Of a stretch of DNA of 64,000 nucleotides, positions 7,169 to 16,493 are shown piece by piece. The stretch is from assembly GCA_032881465.1 (NCBI GenBank), contig CP126168.1:2542001-2606000 (forward strand), given 5' to 3'. Positions within the stretch are counted from its first letter, which is position 1. Each line of letters starts with the position of its first letter. The DNA is from Parvibaculaceae bacterium PLY_AMNH_Bact1 (GTDB taxonomy: Bacteria > Pseudomonadota > Alphaproteobacteria > Parvibaculales > Parvibaculaceae). A program made the translations under genes and the position numbers. The notes beneath the pieces are model-generated. The model was not told the DNA's origin, searched no databases, and was given only the letters and a program-made list of their open reading frames with translations.

Positions 7169-9933
7169 TGCTCTCGCTTGGCCCCCTTGCTTTTGCCGCC
7201 CCCTGGGCATTGATCGGTCTGCTTAGCCTGCCCGTGATCTGGTGGCTGCTACGCGCAACACCGCCAGCACCACAACGCGTGCGGTTTCCAGCAATCCGAC
7301 TTCTGCTTGGCCTTGTGCCAGAAACAGAAAGCCCAGCGCACACCCCGCTCTGGCTGCTGCTCCTACGGCTGACACTGGCAGCACTTATCATCGTCGCCTT
7401 GGCCGCACCGCTTTGGCGACCAGCCGACCGCATTGCCGGATCAGGCCCGCTGCTGATCATTATCGACAATGGCTGGGCTTCAGCCTCAGATTGGTCACAA
7501 CGCCAGGCGCTCACCACCAGCCTGATCACTCAGGCCGCCCGCGACAATCGCCGAGTTGCCGTCGTCGGATCAGCGCCTGACGCAATTCCCGAAGCACTGG
7601 GCTTCGAAGGATCATCTGAGGCAGAAAGTCGCTTAGGCGCCCTTCAACCCCAACCGCTCGACGTGGATCGTTTAGCGCTGATCGAAAAGCTTCAAACACT
7701 CACAGAAAACCCTAGCCAGGCCATCTGGATTTCCGATGGGCTGGAGGATGGTGAAGCGGACGCTCTCGCAAGCTACCTGACCGCACTCAACTCAGATATT
7801 GAGCTCATTGAACCGTTAGCGAGCAATCAGGCTCTCGCCCTCCTTCCCCCCGCTGCCGGGACGGGCACTGTGGCAGTGCCAATCATTCGCGCAAACAAAG
7901 CAGCACTCCACCAGGGCGACATCACTGCATTTGCTGTCGATGGCCGTCCGCTCGGGCGTGCCCCCTTCTCGTTTTCAGACAATGATTTGCGCACTGAAGC
8001 CATTTTTAACCTTCCGCTGGAACTTCGAAACGAAATCTCACGCATCTCTTTGAGCAGCAATGCGACAGCCGGGAGCACGCTTGTGCTGGATGAACGCTGG
8101 CGGCGGCGAACACTCGGCATGGTGTCGGGCACAGCGAAAGACCAACCGCTTCTGTCAGATCTCTACTATCTGGAACGGGCGCTGGAACCCTTTGTCGACG
8201 TGCGGACACCGTCCAAAGAGGATGAAGATGCAAGTTCTGTCGCGCAATTGTTGGCAGAACCACTCTCCGTCTTGCTTTTGTCAGATCTCGGACGTCTGTC
8301 ACCACCTGATGTAGAAATCACATCAGAGTGGATTAAGGATGGCGGCGTGCTGGTCCGTTTTGCTGGCCCTCGTCTTGCGGCACAAACCGACCCGCTCATT
8401 CCCGTGCCGTTACGATCAGGAGGACGCGAACTCGGCGGCGCTCTATCCTGGACTGAACCACAGACACTTGCACCGTTCGCCGCAAACAGCCCATTTTCAG
8501 GCATCGCCGTCCCCGAAGACGTCACCATCAAAAGACAGGTTCTTGCCGACCCGCGGGGCAACCTAGCAGGCCGCGTCTGGGCACAGTTGAAGGACGGCAC
8601 CCCCCTTGTCACAGCGCGCGCTGAAGGAGACGGATGGATTGTCCTCTTTCACGTCACGGCAAATGCAGAATGGTCCAATCTGGCACTGTCAGGACTCTAC
8701 GTGGATATGCTGCGCCGACTCGTTGATCTCGCCCAAGGTACAGCAATCGCACAGGACACAAACATTGGTGCCACCCTGGCACCTCGTATGATGATTGATG
8801 CCTTTGGCAACTTCACCACACCACCACCCTGGACGATACCGATCACACGTGCAGATCTGACACAGATCGAGCCGACGGCCATTCATCCACCCGGCCTCTA
8901 TGGTGATGCAGGGTCTGCGCGCGCACTCAACCTTACCAACGCCGAAACAGTGCTCACACCCCTACCCGAGCTGGAAGGCGTGACCAGCCGACGCACATTT
9001 ACGCACGGCAACGAATTGGACCTCAAAGCACCTATTTTCGTCATTGCATTCCTCTTGCTGCTGGCAGACGGCATTGCAGCGCTGGTTTTAAGTGGCAAAC
9101 TGTCACGGCAACAGTTCTCAAAAGCACATCCCGCAGCATTGAGCCTGGCAGCCCTTCTGCTCATCTCAACACCAGGCACAACCGAAGCAGCGGAAAGCGA
9201 TGAAGCTGCCCTCGCTGCGGTCCTTGAAACACACCTCGCTTATGTCCTGACAGGCGACAGCGAACTGGATGAGCTAAGCCACGCAGGCCTCACAGGCTTA
9301 AGCGACGCACTCCGCCGACGCACTGCACTGGAGCCAGGAGTACCCATCGGGGTCAACATCGAGCAGGATGAGCTTGCTTTCTTCCCACTGCTATATTGGC
9401 CCATCAGTGAGTTTCAATCTGACGTGACCCCAGCCGCGCTCGCGCGGATTGAAGCCTATATGCGCCAGGGCGGCACGATCTTGTTCGACACACGCGACCA
9501 GGACCGCACCATTCAAGGTCTGACCACCAGATCGACCCAGGTGTTACGCGACCTACTGGAACAGCTCGACATTCCGCCGCTAGAGCCAGTGCCAGACACC
9601 CACGTGCTGACAAAAGCATTCTATCTACTGGCAGACTTCCCCGGTCGCTGGGATGGGGGGCATCTCTGGATTGAGCGCGCCCGAGCAGGTGACGGGACTA
9701 CCTCCACAAGCAATGATGGTGTCTCGGCTATTCTCATTGGATCAAATGACTATGCAGGTGCCTGGGCCCGCGATGCGTCTGGGCGCGCTCTTTACGCAGC
9801 TGTTCCCGGCGGAGAACGCCAGCGTGAAATTGCAGCGCGGACAGGTGTAAACATCGTCATGTACGCGCTCACCGGCAACTACAAAGCAGATCAGGTTCAC
9901 CTGCCAGCCCTCCTGGAACGGTTAGGGCAATGA
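7168..9933 (+). CDS. BatA/DUF4159 membrane protein
   Basis: 921-aa protein. Residues ~1-85 form a BatA N-terminal region with two membrane helices (LLSLPVIWWLLRA; LLLLLRLTLAALIIVALAA) joined by a short cytoplasmic loop with VRFPAIRLL. A long periplasmic middle follows (VWA-like at 95-220, GATase-like with VLLLSDLGRLSP near 375), another membrane helix near 615-635, and a C-terminal DUF4159 domain (residues ~690-905) with FPLLYWPISEFQ and GGTILFDTRDQD. The same fusion occurs in alphaproteobacterial MoxR/DUF58 operons. The role is uncertain; envelope stress or assembly has been suggested for related Bat operons. It overlaps the upstream gene by one base and is followed 1 bp later by the last operon gene. 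Confidence 0.88.
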   Translation: MLSLGPLAFAAPWALIGLLSLPVIWWLLRATPPAPQRVRFPAIRLLLGLVPETESPAHTPLWLLLLRLTLAALIIVALAAPLWRPADRIAGSGPLLIIIDNGWASASDWSQRQALTTSLITQAARDNRRVAVVGSAPDAIPEALGFEGSSEAESRLGALQPQPLDVDRLALIEKLQTLTENPSQAIWISDGLEDGEADALASYLTALNSDIELIEPLASNQALALLPPAAGTGTVAVPIIRANKAALHQGDITAFAVDGRPLGRAPFSFSDNDLRTEAIFNLPLELRNEISRISLSSNATAGSTLVLDERWRRRTLGMVSGTAKDQPLLSDLYYLERALEPFVDVRTPSKEDEDASSVAQLLAEPLSVLLLSDLGRLSPPDVEITSEWIKDGGVLVRFAGPRLAAQTDPLIPVPLRSGGRELGGALSWTEPQTLAPFAANSPFSGIAVPEDVTIKRQVLADPRGNLAGRVWAQLKDGTPLVTARAEGDGWIVLFHVTANAEWSNLALSGLYVDMLRRLVDLAQGTAIAQDTNIGATLAPRMMIDAFGNFTTPPPWTIPITRADLTQIEPTAIHPPGLYGDAGSARALNLTNAETVLTPLPELEGVTSRRTFTHGNELDLKAPIFVIAFLLLLADGIAALVLSGKLSRQQFSKAHPAALSLAALLLISTPGTTEAAESDEAALAAVLETHLAYVLTGDSELDELSHAGLTGLSDALRRRTALEPGVPIGVNIEQDELAFFPLLYWPISEFQSDVTPAALARIEAYMRQGGTILFDTRDQDRTIQGLTTRSTQVLRDLLEQLDIPPLEPVPDTHVLTKAFYLLADFPGRWDGGHLWIERARAGDGTTSTSNDGVSAILIGSNDYAGAWARDASGRALYAAVPGGERQREIAARTGVNIVMYALTGNYKADQVHLPALLERLGQ

Positions 9934-9934
9934 C

Positions 9935-11995
9935 ATGAGTTGGAGCCTCGTCACAGACCCACTTATTGCACCGATATGGTTGTCAGGCCTCGGCATCCTT
10001 GCGCTGGGCGCTATTCTGGGTGCCTCATGGCTGCGCGCGTCGGGCACAATCTATCGCGCGGTGGCCTTTGCGGTCTTGCTCGCCCTTCTCGCCAACCCCA
10101 CCCTTCGTGAGGAAGATCGCGAACCAATTGACGATGTCGCTGTGCTCCTCATCGACAATAGCGACAGCATGAAGCTTGGCGGGAGAGCAGAGACCCGCGA
10201 CACGGCTGTGAGTCGATTGAAAAGCCAATTGGACCTGATAGCAGATCTCGACGTGCGCATCGTCGAAAGCGATAAAGCGGCAAAAGACGGTGGGACTGCC
10301 CTATTCGGCACTTTGGATAGTGCCATCGCGGATGTCCCGCGCGAGCGACTTGCAGGGGTTCTCATTGTAAGCGATGGGCAAGTGCATGACACACCCCCAA
10401 GCCTCACGACGCTCGGCATCGATGCGCCATTTCACGGCGTGCTCATCGGTAACCCCAAAGCGACCGACCGAAAGCTCGTTGTGGAAGAAGCAACCCGGTT
10501 CGGGATTGTTGGTGAGCCAATCACTGTTCGTTTTAGAGTGGATGAGGAAGGCAGCGACCAAACCCAACCGGTGAAGGTCGAAGTACGACTGAACGGCGAA
10601 CGCGTCAATCAACTAAGCGTCGAACCAGGCAATGAAACGACAACCGCGTTAGCGCTCCCCCATGGCGGTGAGAATGTGGTGGAAATCATCGCGGCGACAT
10701 TGCCCAATGAACTGACAGCTCAGAACAACAAAGCCACATTGGTTCTAACAGGCATCCGAGACAGGCTGCGGGTGCTCCTTGTCTCCGGCGAGCCCCACGC
10801 AGGTGAGAGAACCTGGCGCAATCTCTTGAAAGCGGATCCCTCCGTCGACTTGGTGCACTTCACAATTCTCCGGCCACCTGAAAAACAGGATGGCACGCCT
10901 ATCTCCGAGCTGTCGCTCATTGCCTTCCCGACCCGCGAGCTCTTTTCCGCCAAACTGGATGAGTTCGATCTCATTATTTTTGATCGCTACCGACGCCGCG
11001 GCGTATTGCCTATCGTCTATCTCGGAAATGTGGCCCGTTACGTGGAAAATGGGGGCGCCGTGCTCGCTGCAGCGGGCCCCGCATTTGCATCCCCCTTCTC
11101 CATCTATCGCACGCCCTTAGCAGGGATCCTGCCAGCACAACCAACGGGACAGATTGTCGAGGAAGGCTTCAGAGCCACATTGACTGAAGATGGGAGTCGA
11201 CACCCTGTCACGGCGGCTCTTCCAGGCAGCGAAACAAACCCGCCGGAATGGGCCCGTTGGTTTCGTCTGATCGAGGCAGCACAAACCTCAGGACGTACCG
11301 TTATGGAAGGCCCCGAGGGACGCCCGCTTATGGTCCTCGACACAGTGGGCGAAGGACGGGTTGCCCAACTTCTCTCTGATCACGCCTGGCTTTGGGCGCG
11401 CGGCTTTGAAGGTGGTGGCCCGCAGGCAGAGATGCTGCGCCGTCTGGCGCACTGGCTGATGAAAGAGCCGGATCTCGAAGAAGAACGGCTTCTAGCAACT
11501 GGCAATGATGGAAGCCTGACTATTGAGCGGCGGACCATGGCGTCTGAGGCTGAACAGGTCACCGTGACCTTGCCATCTGGCGCAACAGAGGCACTCACCT
11601 TATCAGAGACCGCTCCTGGCCGATTTACCGGAAGCATCGCTACAGAAGAGATCGGTCTGCACCAAGTAGCTGACTCTACATTACAGGCCGTTGCTGCTGT
11701 TGGTCCTGCAAATCCACGCGAATTCAAAGAAGTCCGTGCAACCGAAAAACTCCTTGCGCCACTCATTGCCGAAAATGGCGGCGGGGCTTTCTGGGTCAAC
11801 GAGTTGGGCGAGGCGCCCACCCTACGCAGTGTACGCCCCGGTCGCGACGCTGCGGGAGATGCTTGGGCGGGCTTGAGACGCAATGGCGGCTATGTCCTAA
11901 AAGCTGTGACACAAGTGCCGCTGCTCTCACCATGGATCGCCCTGCCACTCATGATTGGCCTTCTGTTGCTTGGCTGGCGGCGCGAAAGCAGATAA
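9935..11995 (+). CDS. VWA/glutamine amidotransferase-like membrane protein
   Basis: 686-aa membrane protein closing the MoxR operon. Two N-terminal membrane helices (residues ~10-30 and ~38-55) precede a VWA-like domain with a DNSDSM MIDAS motif (DxSxS) and a GVLIVSDGQVHD strand. A periplasmic Ig-like region follows, then a GATase1-like domain (residues ~280-490: LLVSGEPHAGERTWRN, IIFDRYRRRGVL, GGAVLAAAGPAF), and a C-terminal helix ending in an Arg-rich tail. The GATase-like domain lacks a clear Cys-His-Glu catalytic set, so it is probably structural. It is convergent with the GNAT gene 9 bp away, without a visible terminator. Confidence 0.85.
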   Translation: MSWSLVTDPLIAPIWLSGLGILALGAILGASWLRASGTIYRAVAFAVLLALLANPTLREEDREPIDDVAVLLIDNSDSMKLGGRAETRDTAVSRLKSQLDLIADLDVRIVESDKAAKDGGTALFGTLDSAIADVPRERLAGVLIVSDGQVHDTPPSLTTLGIDAPFHGVLIGNPKATDRKLVVEEATRFGIVGEPITVRFRVDEEGSDQTQPVKVEVRLNGERVNQLSVEPGNETTTALALPHGGENVVEIIAATLPNELTAQNNKATLVLTGIRDRLRVLLVSGEPHAGERTWRNLLKADPSVDLVHFTILRPPEKQDGTPISELSLIAFPTRELFSAKLDEFDLIIFDRYRRRGVLPIVYLGNVARYVENGGAVLAAAGPAFASPFSIYRTPLAGILPAQPTGQIVEEGFRATLTEDGSRHPVTAALPGSETNPPEWARWFRLIEAAQTSGRTVMEGPEGRPLMVLDTVGEGRVAQLLSDHAWLWARGFEGGGPQAEMLRRLAHWLMKEPDLEEERLLATGNDGSLTIERRTMASEAEQVTVTLPSGATEALTLSETAPGRFTGSIATEEIGLHQVADSTLQAVAAVGPANPREFKEVRATEKLLAPLIAENGGGAFWVNELGEAPTLRSVRPGRDAAGDAWAGLRRNGGYVLKAVTQVPLLSPWIALPLMIGLLLLGWRRESR

Positions 11996-12004
11996 GCAAC
12001 CCGC

Positions 12005-12508
12005 TCAGACGCCCTTCTCAACCACCCCTGAGACAGAGTCGAACCCACCAGGTACAAGTTCACAATAGAGCAAGCGTCCCTTATCAACCGGGCCCGGCAA
12101 TGTAATCTTGTCGGGAGGCACCTGTTTGAAGCCCACCTTCGCATAATAGGGCGCATCTCCAACCAGAATGACAAACCCATGCCCTTCGGCACGTGCCGCG
12201 TCGAGCGCAGTCCGCATGAGCTCCAGGCCACCCCCCTGCCCACGCACAGACGGGTCCATCGCAAGAGGACCAAGCAACAATCCTTTGTCGCCACCAATCA
12301 ACAGCGGAGAGAACCGTATGCTGCCGACCATGCGCGGCACATCGTCAATCTTGGCAAAGGCAACAAAGCTTAAAGAGGGCACCGGCGGAACGCCTTCGCG
12401 CATCCGATAAGCAGTTTTGGCAAAACGCCCCGGCCCAAAACTCAGGTCATGCAAAGCTTCAATATCGGTCTCGTGCGCCGGAGTTTCCGGGAAAATATCG
12501 AACACCAT
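12005..12508 (-). CDS. GNAT family N-acetyltransferase
   Basis: 167-aa GNAT protein of the YhbS type. Strand 4/helix 3 show LGPLAMDPSVRGQGGGLELMRTAL, quoted as LGPLAMDPSVRGQGGG plus ELMRTAL, the acetyl-CoA pyrophosphate-binding Q/RxxGxG/A element; FVILVGDAPYYAKVGFKQV is the strand 5/helix 4 region with the usual Tyr. No signal peptide. The acceptor is unknown. It is a single gene, read leftward, convergent with the MoxR operon. Confidence 0.87.
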   Translation of the reverse strand: MVFDIFPETPAHETDIEALHDLSFGPGRFAKTAYRMREGVPPVPSLSFVAFAKIDDVPRMVGSIRFSPLLIGGDKGLLLGPLAMDPSVRGQGGGLELMRTALDAARAEGHGFVILVGDAPYYAKVGFKQVPPDKITLPGPVDKGRLLYCELVPGGFDSVSGVVEKGV

Positions 12509-12925
12509 GGGAGTAATCTTTCGAAACGGCTACAGAACAGCAAGCATTTGAGCGGCGCTTGTCTGAACTTGTCTCCAGCCGTTCAGAGGAAGGCAGGCAC
12601 GCGCACGCAAAGATCGAGGGATTTGGTCCCCCGCTCGGTACGTCGTCGTCGCAAATGGGCTTTCGCCAAAATCATCTTGCCGTCCTTAGTTTCGCGGGCT
12701 TTAGACAACCGCGAAGGGGCTGAGGTAGCAGGGAAAAACCAGGCCGTCCAGAAAAACCGACGTCCACGGCACCCGTTTCGCTACGGCAGGCTGATCGACA
12801 CGCCTAAAAACGGCAAAAAGGCTGGCCCCATACCGGTGCCTTCGGGTAGCTTCAGCGCCAACCAAAAAGCCGTTTCGACACCTCTCGGGGAGCGGCGGCC
12901 AGAAATAGGAACAGGGAGATCACAA
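12509..12925. other. 417-bp intergenic region with no supported gene
   Basis: Between the GNAT and SDR start codons. One frame stays open into the SDR gene, but its translation is Arg-rich, low in hydrophobic residues and resembles no domain, so I do not extend the SDR into it. The only signal I can name is the AGGGAG ribosome-binding site at 12913-12918 serving the SDR. Promoters for both divergent genes must lie here, but I cannot assign them. Confidence 0.5.
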
Positions 12926-13840
12926 ATGGGATTGCTTGAAGGAAAAGTCGTGCTCGTGACCGGTGCTGCAAACGGCATCGGCAAAGAATGCGCACTGATC
13001 GCCGCGCGCCAGGGAGCCAAAGTGGTCGTGAACGACCTAGGCGGTAGCGTCGCTGGCGGTGATGAAGGCAGCGCGGGCCCCGCTCAGCAGGTGGCGGACG
13101 AAATCAAGGCAGCTGGTGGCGAAGCTGTCGTCAACTCAGACAGCGTTGCACTCAAAAGCGGCGCTGAAAACATGATCCAGCAGGCCATGGATGAATTCGG
13201 TGCGCTCCACACGATCATCAGCCCGGCAGGCATCCTGCGCGACGGCATGTTCCACAAAATGCCTGATGAGGACTGGGACTCTGTTTTAGAGGTCCACCTG
13301 AAGGGCTCCTACAACATGACCCGCGCATCTGTGGAGCATTTCCGCAAGCAGGAAGAAGGCAACTATGTGCTCTTCACATCCACATCGGGCCTCATCGGCA
13401 ACATCGGACAGGCAAACTATGCTGCAGCGAAGATGGGCATTGTCGGGCTGTCGCGCATCATCGCTATGGAAGGTGCAATGAAGAACGTTCGCTCGAACGT
13501 CATCGCTCCCTTCGCCTGGACCCGCATGATCGCAACGATCCCCGTGAAAGATGAGGCGTCGGCCCAACGCGTGGACCGCATGAAGAACGCCATGCGCGCA
13601 GACCAGGTGGCGAACTTCGCTGTGGGTCTCTCTGCTCCTGAGTGCGACGTCAGCGGTCAGATCTTCTCCGTCCGTGGCAACGAAGTCTTCCTCTTCAGCC
13701 AACCCCGTCCTGTACGCGCCGTTACGCGCCTGGAAGGCTGGACGCCGGAGACACTCCTGTCACATGGGTTCCCCGCAATGAAGGGCGACATGACCGATCT
13801 CGGCAACACAGCTTCTGTATTCACGTGGGAACCGATCTAA
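12926..13840 (+). CDS. SDR family oxidoreductase (3-hydroxyacyl-CoA dehydrogenase-like)
   Basis: 304-aa short-chain dehydrogenase. It has TGAANGIG for NAD(P) binding, a VVVNDLGGS loop typical of the peroxisomal multifunctional-enzyme type SDRs (Asp favours NAD), ISPAGILRD in place of NNAG, Ser in FTSTSGLIG and the catalytic YAAAK. About 50 residues follow the SDR core (VRAVTRLEGWTPETLLSHGF), as in SDRs of lipid or steroid oxidation. The ATG at 12926 is preceded by AGGGAG at 8-bp spacing. Likely role: oxidation of a 3-hydroxyacyl-CoA or hydroxysteroid-type substrate. A rho-independent terminator follows 23 bp downstream. Confidence 0.87.
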   Translation: MGLLEGKVVLVTGAANGIGKECALIAARQGAKVVVNDLGGSVAGGDEGSAGPAQQVADEIKAAGGEAVVNSDSVALKSGAENMIQQAMDEFGALHTIISPAGILRDGMFHKMPDEDWDSVLEVHLKGSYNMTRASVEHFRKQEEGNYVLFTSTSGLIGNIGQANYAAAKMGIVGLSRIIAMEGAMKNVRSNVIAPFAWTRMIATIPVKDEASAQRVDRMKNAMRADQVANFAVGLSAPECDVSGQIFSVRGNEVFLFSQPRPVRAVTRLEGWTPETLLSHGFPAMKGDMTDLGNTASVFTWEPI

Positions 13841-13863
13841 GCGCCCCACTTCACGCTAAACAA

Positions 13864-13897
13864 AGCCGTCGATAGTTTTGTATCGGCGGCTTTTTTA
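13864..13897 (+). terminator. Rho-independent terminator after SDR gene
   Basis: AGCCGTCGATA - loop GTTTTG - TATCGGCGGCT, 11-bp stem with one G-U pair, followed by six T residues. It lies 23 bp after the stop of the SDR gene. Confidence 0.9.
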
Positions 13898-13957
13898 TGG
13901 AGCGTTTCCAGCGGAAGTTTAAGCACTTCAGCGTCCGGAGACGCGACCAAAACCGTT

Positions 13958-14293
13958 CTAGTGAAAGTAGCGCTCGACCTGCCCAAAGCTACGCTCCGAA
14001 CTGTACCGATATCGCAGTGGAAGCGTCTGATGAAAGATGAGAATATTCGCATCCTCGACTGAGCGGACGTGACGCTCAACATCACCGATAATACAGCCAT
14101 TGTTCTGACCGCGCCTAACAACGCCCGAAAATGAGCCAACAGAGCAGACCCGCTGTGCCTGCCGCACAATACGTGTGTGGTCATTATTGAGAGACCTCAA
14201 TTGATCAGTAGAAAGGTCTGATGCTGCTTGCACGCCACCGAGCGGAAGCACAAGGGATGCCACAGCAACAAATCCGGCAAGAGTGTGTTTCAT
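13958..14293 (-). CDS. Small secreted protein of unknown function
   Basis: 111-aa protein with a clear signal peptide (residues 1-24, Lys at position 2, a hydrophobic core and a GVQA-AS cleavage site). The mature part has two Cys (in RVCSVG and NNGCIIGDV), which could form a disulfide in the periplasm, and a DHTRIVRQAQRVC helix that looks amphipathic. The start is supported by GAAGGAGAATAAAA directly before the ATG. I do not recognise a family. It faces the SDR terminator and diverges from the amidase gene across ~150 bp. Confidence 0.75.
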   Translation of the reverse strand: MKHTLAGFVAVASLVLPLGGVQAASDLSTDQLRSLNNDHTRIVRQAQRVCSVGSFSGVVRRGQNNGCIIGDVERHVRSVEDANILIFHQTLPLRYRYSSERSFGQVERYFH

Positions 14294-14441
14294 TTTTATT
14301 CTCCTTCAAGAAACCACAAAGACTCTACTCCCCCTGCGGAAACCCGATTATTAAGTCATCGTAACATCGCGCAAATGTGACTTATTGCGACCCACATCCT
14401 AAGCTTCCCCAAAAGCAAAATGCGAAACAGGGAGAAAAACC

Positions 14442-15869
14442 GTGGGTAGCTTCAAAGAATATGAAGATCATGATGCGCTGGGTCTGGCAGAACGCGTTGC
14501 AAAAGGGGACGTGACAGCAACAGAATTGCTGGACGAAGCAATTGAGCGAACCGAAGCAATCAACCCAAAAATCAACGCAGTGATCCTGAAACACTATGAC
14601 GAAGCCCGCAAGCTCATATCCGACGGCCTGCCAGACGGCCCGTTTAAGGGCGTGCCTTTCCTCCTCAAAGACCTCCACCTGCTCTGGGAAGGAACCGTCA
14701 CGACTTACGGTTCAGGTGCCTTCGAAGGCTATGTAGCCGATCACAACACCACGTTGACCGACCGCTACCTTGAGGCCGGTCTTGTGCTCTTCGGCAAAAC
14801 CAACTCACCAGAGCTCGGCCTTACCGGCACGACGGAACCTCGCCTCTACGGCCCCACACACAATCCCTGGAACCTGCAACATTCACCCGGCGGCTCATCA
14901 GGTGGGGCAGCAGCAGCAGTCGCCGCAGGCATCGTGCCTTTAGCGAATGCCTCTGATGGAGGCGGCTCCATCCGCATTCCAGCCTCTGCCTGCGGTTTGT
15001 TCGGGCTAAAGCCAACAAGAGGACGGACCCCGGCAGGCCCGGACCGAGGAGAAGGCTGGGCAGGCATGTCCATCAGCCATTGTGTATCCAACACCGTGCG
15101 CGACAGTGCCGCCCTGCTCGACGCGACAACGGGCATGGCCCCGGGTGATCCCTATTTACCACCAGAACCGGAACGGCCCTTCTTGCAGGAAGTCGGCGCG
15201 CCAACAGGTAAACTACGCATCGCTTTCAACACCAAGCGAAGCGACGGCACAAAGCCAGACTCGGAAGTCGAGGCCTCCATTCTGGAGACTGCGAAGCTCT
15301 GCGAGTCTCTCGGTCATGAGGTTGTCGAAGCGGCTCCGTCGATTGACCCGGTCGCCATGGGCAATGCACAAGCCACCATTATTGGTGCCAATGTCGCGCT
15401 GACGTTGCAGCAACGAGGGGAAGCGCTGGGCCGGAGCCTCACCGAGAATGATGTGGAGCACGTCACTTGGTTGATGGCCAATGCTGCCAAAGATCGCACG
15501 AGTACTGACTATGCCGCCGCCACCCTCTTCATTCACCAGATGGGGCGGATGATGGGCATGTTCATGCAAAGCCACGACATTTATCTCTGTCCGGTCCTCG
15601 GGACGCCACCGCCAAAACTCGGCGTTCTCGACATGATGACCAAGGATGTGGGCACCTATCTCGCGAACCTGGGCAAAATCATGCCCTATGCCGGTCTGTT
15701 CAATATGACAGGACAGCCCTCAATGTCCGTTCCCCTTCATTGGACACCGGACGGCCTACCCGTTGGGGTCATGTTCACAGGACGCTTTGGCGAGGATGCC
15801 ACCTTAATCAGACTGGCATCACAGCTGGAAGAAGCAAAGCCCTGGCGCGACAGAAAACCGTTGAACTAG
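14442..15869 (+). CDS. Amidase signature family protein
   Basis: 475-aa serine hydrolase of the amidase signature family. The catalytic Lys is in PFLLKDLH, the Gly/Ser loop is SPGGSSGGAAAAVAAG (cis-Ser), and the nucleophilic Ser is in DGGGSIRIPASACGL. The start is GTG at 14442, with CAGGGAGAAA as ribosome-binding site. No signal peptide, so cytoplasmic. It is a stand-alone amidase (not GatA, which needs GatB/GatC partners). Related proteins hydrolyse aryl or alkyl amides; the real substrate is unknown. Confidence 0.9.
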   Translation: MGSFKEYEDHDALGLAERVAKGDVTATELLDEAIERTEAINPKINAVILKHYDEARKLISDGLPDGPFKGVPFLLKDLHLLWEGTVTTYGSGAFEGYVADHNTTLTDRYLEAGLVLFGKTNSPELGLTGTTEPRLYGPTHNPWNLQHSPGGSSGGAAAAVAAGIVPLANASDGGGSIRIPASACGLFGLKPTRGRTPAGPDRGEGWAGMSISHCVSNTVRDSAALLDATTGMAPGDPYLPPEPERPFLQEVGAPTGKLRIAFNTKRSDGTKPDSEVEASILETAKLCESLGHEVVEAAPSIDPVAMGNAQATIIGANVALTLQQRGEALGRSLTENDVEHVTWLMANAAKDRTSTDYAAATLFIHQMGRMMGMFMQSHDIYLCPVLGTPPPKLGVLDMMTKDVGTYLANLGKIMPYAGLFNMTGQPSMSVPLHWTPDGLPVGVMFTGRFGEDATLIRLASQLEEAKPWRDRKPLN

Positions 15870-15895
15870 TCGCAACCAAACTGGATGCCGCCGGA

Positions 15896-16372
15896 TCAGT
15901 CGACAGCCCAATGGTCCGGCGGCGCCAAACCTTCCATCACTTCACGGATACGCACACGCGTCGCCTTACTTGTTTCTGCAGGCAAGGCATGCTGGTCAAA
16001 AAAGCCAAATTCGGCGATCTCTCTATTCGGCCGCGGCTGGATATCGAAGGCGCGCAGCACAAACAATGAAACATGGTCTGACTTGAATTCTGCGAAATTG
16101 GCGTAGAGGCCGAAGAACTCTAGGTCAGCTTTCGGCGTCACGCCCACCTCTTCCCAAAGCTCACGCTCTGCCGCACTGCGCATGGTCTCACCTCCATCGA
16201 CACCACCGCCAGGCAAGTACCAACCTGGTATATAGGTGTGTCGAACGAGCAAGACCCTATCCTTTTCGTCTATCACGATAACACGGGCCCCGGCCGTTAA
16301 CGGCCGGGAAAAACGCCAGTAAATCCGCAGAATAACACGTGCCAACGGATAGAGGCGGGACAGGAGTCGCAT
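15896..16372 (-). CDS. Nudix hydrolase
   Basis: 158-aa protein with a full Nudix box (PGGGVDGGETMRSAAEREL then WEEVGV) at residues ~55-80. The first 25 residues are basic-hydrophobic (LYPLARVILRIYWRFSR) and may form a membrane-facing helix. A V-L-L-V-R-H strand and a YIPGWYLPGG loop precede the box. The substrate is not predictable. It ends 26 bp from the amidase stop (convergent) and diverges from the flagellin-like gene. Confidence 0.88.
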   Translation of the reverse strand: MRLLSRLYPLARVILRIYWRFSRPLTAGARVIVIDEKDRVLLVRHTYIPGWYLPGGGVDGGETMRSAAERELWEEVGVTPKADLEFFGLYANFAEFKSDHVSLFVLRAFDIQPRPNREIAEFGFFDQHALPAETSKATRVRIREVMEGLAPPDHWAVD

Positions 16373-16493
16373 ACAATCAAAGCCTCAATGGGATGGTTTG
16401 TTCATAAACTGTAAACTCTGCGGCATTTACCGTCTATCCAGTGCAATGCGCCAATAGTTGGACATCAACTTTGGCGGCAAAGGAACAACGGAT

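Noticed and set aside
12449-12925. In-frame 5' extension of the SDR gene at 12926
   Set aside because: The translation is Arg-rich without homology; the SDR starts at 12926 with a good ribosome-binding site.
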